Position numbers and translations under genes: made by a program. Shown in pieces: positions 61,023-64,000 of a DNA stretch of 64,000 nucleotides. The DNA is from Tessaracoccus palaemonis (lineage in GTDB: Bacteria > Actinomycetota > Actinomycetes > Propionibacteriales > Propionibacteriaceae), in the NCBI RefSeq assembly GCF_019316905.1, contig NZ_CP079216.1, forward strand, positions 3,100,001 to 3,164,000, given 5' to 3'. The stretch's first letter is position 1; every line of letters starts with the position of its first letter. A model generated the notes under the pieces. The model saw only the letters and a list, made by a program, of their open reading frames with translations, was not told the origin of the DNA and ran no database searches.

Positions 61023-63829
61023 CCGCATTCGCAGTCGGAAGCCTCGTCGCCACACGCGGACGCGAATGGGTGGTGCTCCCGGACAGCTCGGACGACTTCC
61101 TGGTCCTGCGACCGCTGGGCGGCACCGACGACGACATCGCGGGGGTGCTCCCCGCCATCGAGCACGTCGCCCCGGCGACCTTCCCCGCGCCCAGCCCTGA
61201 CGACCTGGGCGACCACCACAGCGCCCGCCTGCTGCGCAGCGCGCTCCAGATCGGCTTCCGGTCCAGCGCCGGCCCATTCCGGTCGCTCGCCGCGATCGCT
61301 GTCGAACCCCGCGCCTACCAGCTCGTCCCACTCCTCATGGCACTACGGCAGGACACCGTTCGACTCCTCATCGCCGACGACGTCGGCATCGGCAAGACCG
61401 TCGAGGCCTCCCTGATCGCGACCGAGCTGCTCACCGTCGGTGACGCCCGCGGCCTCGTGGTCCTCTGCAGCCCCGCGCTCGCCGAGCAGTGGGCCGACGA
61501 ACTGCTCACCAAGTTCGGGCTCGAGGCCGAACTCGTCCTCGCCAGCACCGTCCGCCGACTGGAGCGGCAGTGCATCGCGGGCGAATCGATCTTCGAGCGA
61601 TTCCCCGTCACGGTCGTCTCGACGGACTTCATCAAGTCGGACCGCCGCCGCAACGAGTTCCTCCGCACCTGCCCGGACCTTGTCATCGTCGACGAGGCGC
61701 ACACCTGCGTCGCCGACGGCGGCCTGGCAGGGAAGGCCCGGACCCAGCGCTACGACCTCGTCCGCGACCTCGCCGCAAGGCCGGACCGTCATCTCCTGCT
61801 GGTGACCGCCACCCCACACAGCGGCAAGGACGCCACGTTCCGCAACCTCATCGCGCTCCTTGACCCCCAGCTCGCCGACATCGACCTCGAGCAGCCCAAC
61901 GGGCGCGAGCTCCTGGCCCGCCACTTCGTGCAGCGCCGCCGCGCCGACATCCGACAGTTCCTCGACGAGAACACCCCCTTCCCGTCCGACCGGCTGTCCA
62001 AGGAGGCCGCCTACGACCTGTCCCCCGCCTACCGGGACCTGTTCGACGATGTCCTCGCATACGCCCGGGAGACCGTGCGCAACGCCCAGGGCGCGCTGGA
62101 GCGTCGCGTCAGCTGGTGGTCGGTGCTCGCCCTCCTGCGTGCCCTGGCCTCGTCACCCCGGGCCGCTGCGCAGACGCTGGCCACCCGCTCGGCCGCGCTC
62201 GCCGGCGAGTCCGCCAGCGAGGCGGACGCCCTGGGCCGCGCAACGGTTCTCGACGCCGCCGACGATGAGGCGCTCGAATCCGCAGACGTCACGCCCGGCG
62301 CCGATCAGGCAGCCGGGTCCGGCACGGCCCAGCAGCGCAGGCTCCGCGGATTCCTCGACCGCGCACGGAAGCTCGAGGGCACGGGCGACCGGAAGCTGGA
62401 CGCCATCACCGCGCAGGTGAAGGAGCTTCTCGCCGACGGGTACGCGCCCATCGTCTTCTGCCGTTTCATCGACACCGCCGAGTACGTCGCCGAGCATCTG
62501 AGGAAGAAGCTCGGCAAGGGCACGACGGTCGGCGCCGTCACCGGCACCCTTCCGCCGGCCGAGCGGGTCGCGCGGATCGCCGAACTGACCGCGAGCGAGG
62601 GACCCACGGTCCTCGTGGCCACCGACTGCCTCTCCGAGGGCGTCAACCTGCAGGAACAGTTCCAGGCCGTCGTGCACTACGACCTGGCCTGGAACCCCAC
62701 TCGCCACGAACAGCGCGAGGGCCGCGTCGACCGGTTCGGGCAGCGCAGGGACGTGGTGCGCACTGTGACCCTCTACGGCCGCGACAACCACATCGACGGC
62801 ATCGTCCTCGACGTCCTGCTCCGCAAGCACCTCGCGATCCGCAAGGCAACCGGCGTCTCGGTGCCCGTACCCGACAACAGCGATGCGGTCCTCGAGGCGC
62901 TGATGGAGGGGCTGATCCTCCGTGGCGACGACCACCGCCAGGACACCCTCGACATCGAGTATCAGCAGAAGACGGACGAGCTCGACCGCGAATGGCAGTC
63001 CGCCGCCGAGCGCGAGAAGGCCTCCCGAACGAAGTTCGCGCAGCGCACCATCCACCCTGACGAGGTGCAGGCCGAGGTGGCGGAGATCCGGGCCCATCTG
63101 GGAACCCACGCGGATGTCCGCTCGTTCACGGAGACGGCGCTGCGGGAGCTGAAGTCCACGCTCACCCCGCAGCAGGCCGGTTTCACCGCGACCACGGCAC
63201 CGCTGCCCGCCGGGCTGCTCGACGCCCTGCCCCCCGGCCGCGAGACGGGGCTCCGGTTCGTCGACGACTTCCCGGTCGCCCGGGGCGAAAACGTCCTGCA
63301 CCGCACCGACGACGCGGTGGAGGCCATCGCGACCTACGTGCTGGAATCCGCCCTCGACGCAGGCCTCCCCGCGGAGGCGCGCCCCGCGCGGCGCTGCGCC
63401 GTCATCCGCACCACAGCCGTCGAGGCCCGAACCACCCTGCTGCTCATGCGGTACCGGTTCCACCTCACCCTCCCGTCGCGCGCCGGGGAACGTACGGCGG
63501 TGGCCGAGGACGTCGCCACCCTCGCCTTCACCACCGCTGACGGACAGCTGACCTGGCTCGATGAGTCCGCGGTTAGAGCGCTGCTCGACGCGACGCCCAC
63601 CGGCAACGTCGCCAACCCGCGGCCGTACCTCGACTCTGCTCTGTCCAAGCTCCCCGACCTCCTGCCCCACCTGGAGCAGCACGGCGCGACCCTCGCCGAA
63701 CGGATCCGCGCCTCACACCGTCGGGTCCGCGCCGCGTCGGGCTCGGCTGTCCGAGGGCTCGGCGTCCGGGCGGAGAACCCGCCGGATGTCCTGGGTGTGT
63801 ACGTGTTCGTCCCGGTCCCGAAGGGCTGA
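61019..63829 (+). CDS. SNF2/RapA-type helicase of the defence-like operon
   Basis: 936 aa from a GTG overlapping the previous stop (GTGA). A small beta-rich N-terminus (VGSLVATRGREWVVLPDS) precedes the SNF2 ATPase: Walker A ADDVGIGKTVEASL near 115-128, DEAH in IVDEAHTC near 223, TATPHSG near 263, ATDCLSEGVNLQ near 533 and QREGRVDRFGQ near 565. The C-terminal third is charged, helical and unassigned. Related proteins (DrmD-like, HepA/RapA-like) move along double-stranded DNA. The tight coupling with the large helicase suggests they act together on foreign DNA. Confidence 0.87.
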   Translation: MTAFAVGSLVATRGREWVVLPDSSDDFLVLRPLGGTDDDIAGVLPAIEHVAPATFPAPSPDDLGDHHSARLLRSALQIGFRSSAGPFRSLAAIAVEPRAYQLVPLLMALRQDTVRLLIADDVGIGKTVEASLIATELLTVGDARGLVVLCSPALAEQWADELLTKFGLEAELVLASTVRRLERQCIAGESIFERFPVTVVSTDFIKSDRRRNEFLRTCPDLVIVDEAHTCVADGGLAGKARTQRYDLVRDLAARPDRHLLLVTATPHSGKDATFRNLIALLDPQLADIDLEQPNGRELLARHFVQRRRADIRQFLDENTPFPSDRLSKEAAYDLSPAYRDLFDDVLAYARETVRNAQGALERRVSWWSVLALLRALASSPRAAAQTLATRSAALAGESASEADALGRATVLDAADDEALESADVTPGADQAAGSGTAQQRRLRGFLDRARKLEGTGDRKLDAITAQVKELLADGYAPIVFCRFIDTAEYVAEHLRKKLGKGTTVGAVTGTLPPAERVARIAELTASEGPTVLVATDCLSEGVNLQEQFQAVVHYDLAWNPTRHEQREGRVDRFGQRRDVVRTVTLYGRDNHIDGIVLDVLLRKHLAIRKATGVSVPVPDNSDAVLEALMEGLILRGDDHRQDTLDIEYQQKTDELDREWQSAAEREKASRTKFAQRTIHPDEVQAEVAEIRAHLGTHADVRSFTETALRELKSTLTPQQAGFTATTAPLPAGLLDALPPGRETGLRFVDDFPVARGENVLHRTDDAVEAIATYVLESALDAGLPAEARPARRCAVIRTTAVEARTTLLLMRYRFHLTLPSRAGERTAVAEDVATLAFTTADGQLTWLDESAVRALLDATPTGNVANPRPYLDSALSKLPDLLPHLEQHGATLAERIRASHRRVRAASGSAVRGLGVRAENPPDVLGVYVFVPVPKG

Positions 63830-63833
63830 AGTC

Positions 63834-64000
63834 ATGGCTGGTGAATCCTTCGTCGGTGTCCGCGTGCAGGGTGGCCTCATCCCTGCCGAACTGCTGTCGC
63901 GCATCTCTGCTGGCGCTCTGCCCGGGCAGTCCTCCGCCGACTACCACCTCGCTCCCGGCGAGTCCGTCCGTGAGGCCGCCAACAGGGCCTGGGCGTACCT
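63834..64000 (+). CDS. Third gene of the helicase operon (start only)
   Basis: Only 55 codons fit in the window, from the ATG at 63834, 4 nt after the SNF2 stop: FVGVRVQGGLIPAELLSRI, then a segment with YHLAPGESVREAANRAW. In comparable operons this position is often a large adenine methyltransferase or methyltransferase-nuclease, but these residues alone do not prove it. It is clearly part of the same operon. Confidence 0.7.
   Translation, partial: MAGESFVGVRVQGGLIPAELLSRISAGALPGQSSADYHLAPGESVREAANRAWAY

Noticed and set aside
55857-63829. Direct assignment as DISARM, Druantia or Dpd
   Set aside because: Only parts of each system's composition are visible: no separate DrmA/DrmB/DrmC, no DruH and no Dpd deazapurine genes in the window. 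The call is left open.
1-64000. tRNA, rRNA or riboswitch
   Set aside because: None of the conserved tRNA arms or rRNA blocks were recognised, and no aptamer was convincing in the leaders; a covariance-model scan would be needed to exclude them fully.

Overview
The window is GC-rich with strongly GC-biased third codon positions, many GTG/TTG starts and good Shine-Dalgarno sites. This is typical of a high-GC actinobacterium. The gene content (inositol catabolism, GH112 galacto-N-biose phosphorylase, IolD/IolB/IolC) and the dense intergenic palindromic repeats would suit the Propionibacteriaceae, but that placement is inference. No rRNA, tRNA or CRISPR array was seen. The window is accessory, catabolic chromosome sequence.

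Layout. (1) 0.1-16.6 kb: a large myo-inositol (cyclitol) locus. It holds iolA, two Gfo/Idh/MocA dehydrogenases and a TIM-barrel isomerase on the left. Then come an RbsABC-type sugar ABC importer and iolC-iolB-iolD-iolE. A divergent GntR/UTRA regulator, a transaldolase-family protein and a third dehydrogenase (iolG) follow. Five TGT-N4-ACA sites sit in the promoter regions of this locus and look like one regulon. No IolJ aldolase is visible, and the transaldolase homologue may fill that step. (2) 17-18.2 kb: a lone FAD/NAD oxidoreductase between repeat-rich spacers. (3) 18.9-30.6 kb: a host-glycan locus. It has a maltose-type ABC importer, GH112 galacto-N-biose/lacto-N-biose phosphorylase, two ROK proteins, a galactokinase-like GHMP kinase and a nucleotidyltransferase, with a divergent phosphohexomutase. 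A perfect 13+13 bp palindrome lies between the last two. (4) 30.8-38.8 kb: an SRPBCC protein, a HelD-type helicase, and an MFS drug exporter-pepA-SLC13 operon. (5) 39-43.7 kb: a beta-mannosidase/MFS operon with a divergent TetR and two matching operators. (6) 43.7-52.5 kb: a broken PfkB kinase, VOC protein, MFS, a secreted three-repeat protein, YCII protein, SDR/DUF2867 protein, a DUF389 membrane protein carrying an in-frame TGA, and an aldo/keto reductase. (7) 52.8-64 kb: a PH-domain gene split by a precisely delimited IS30-family element. Divergent from it, and cut by the window edge, is an apparent anti-phage defence operon: a 1721-aa DEAD/DExH helicase with DUF1998/MrfA-type zinc motifs and a Vsr-like C-terminal nuclease fold, a 936-aa SNF2-type helicase, and the start of a third gene.

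How they work together. Inositol enters by the ABC importer and is oxidised by the IolG-type dehydrogenases. IolE, IolD, IolB and IolC then process it, and IolA ends the route at acetyl-CoA. GNB/LNB enters by the second importer and is phosphorolysed to Gal-1-P plus an N-acetylhexosamine; the nucleotidyltransferase and phosphomutase would feed the sugar phosphates to UDP-sugars or glycolysis. The right end is DISARM/Druantia-like in composition but does not match either in the part seen, and is the best candidate here for an undescribed system.
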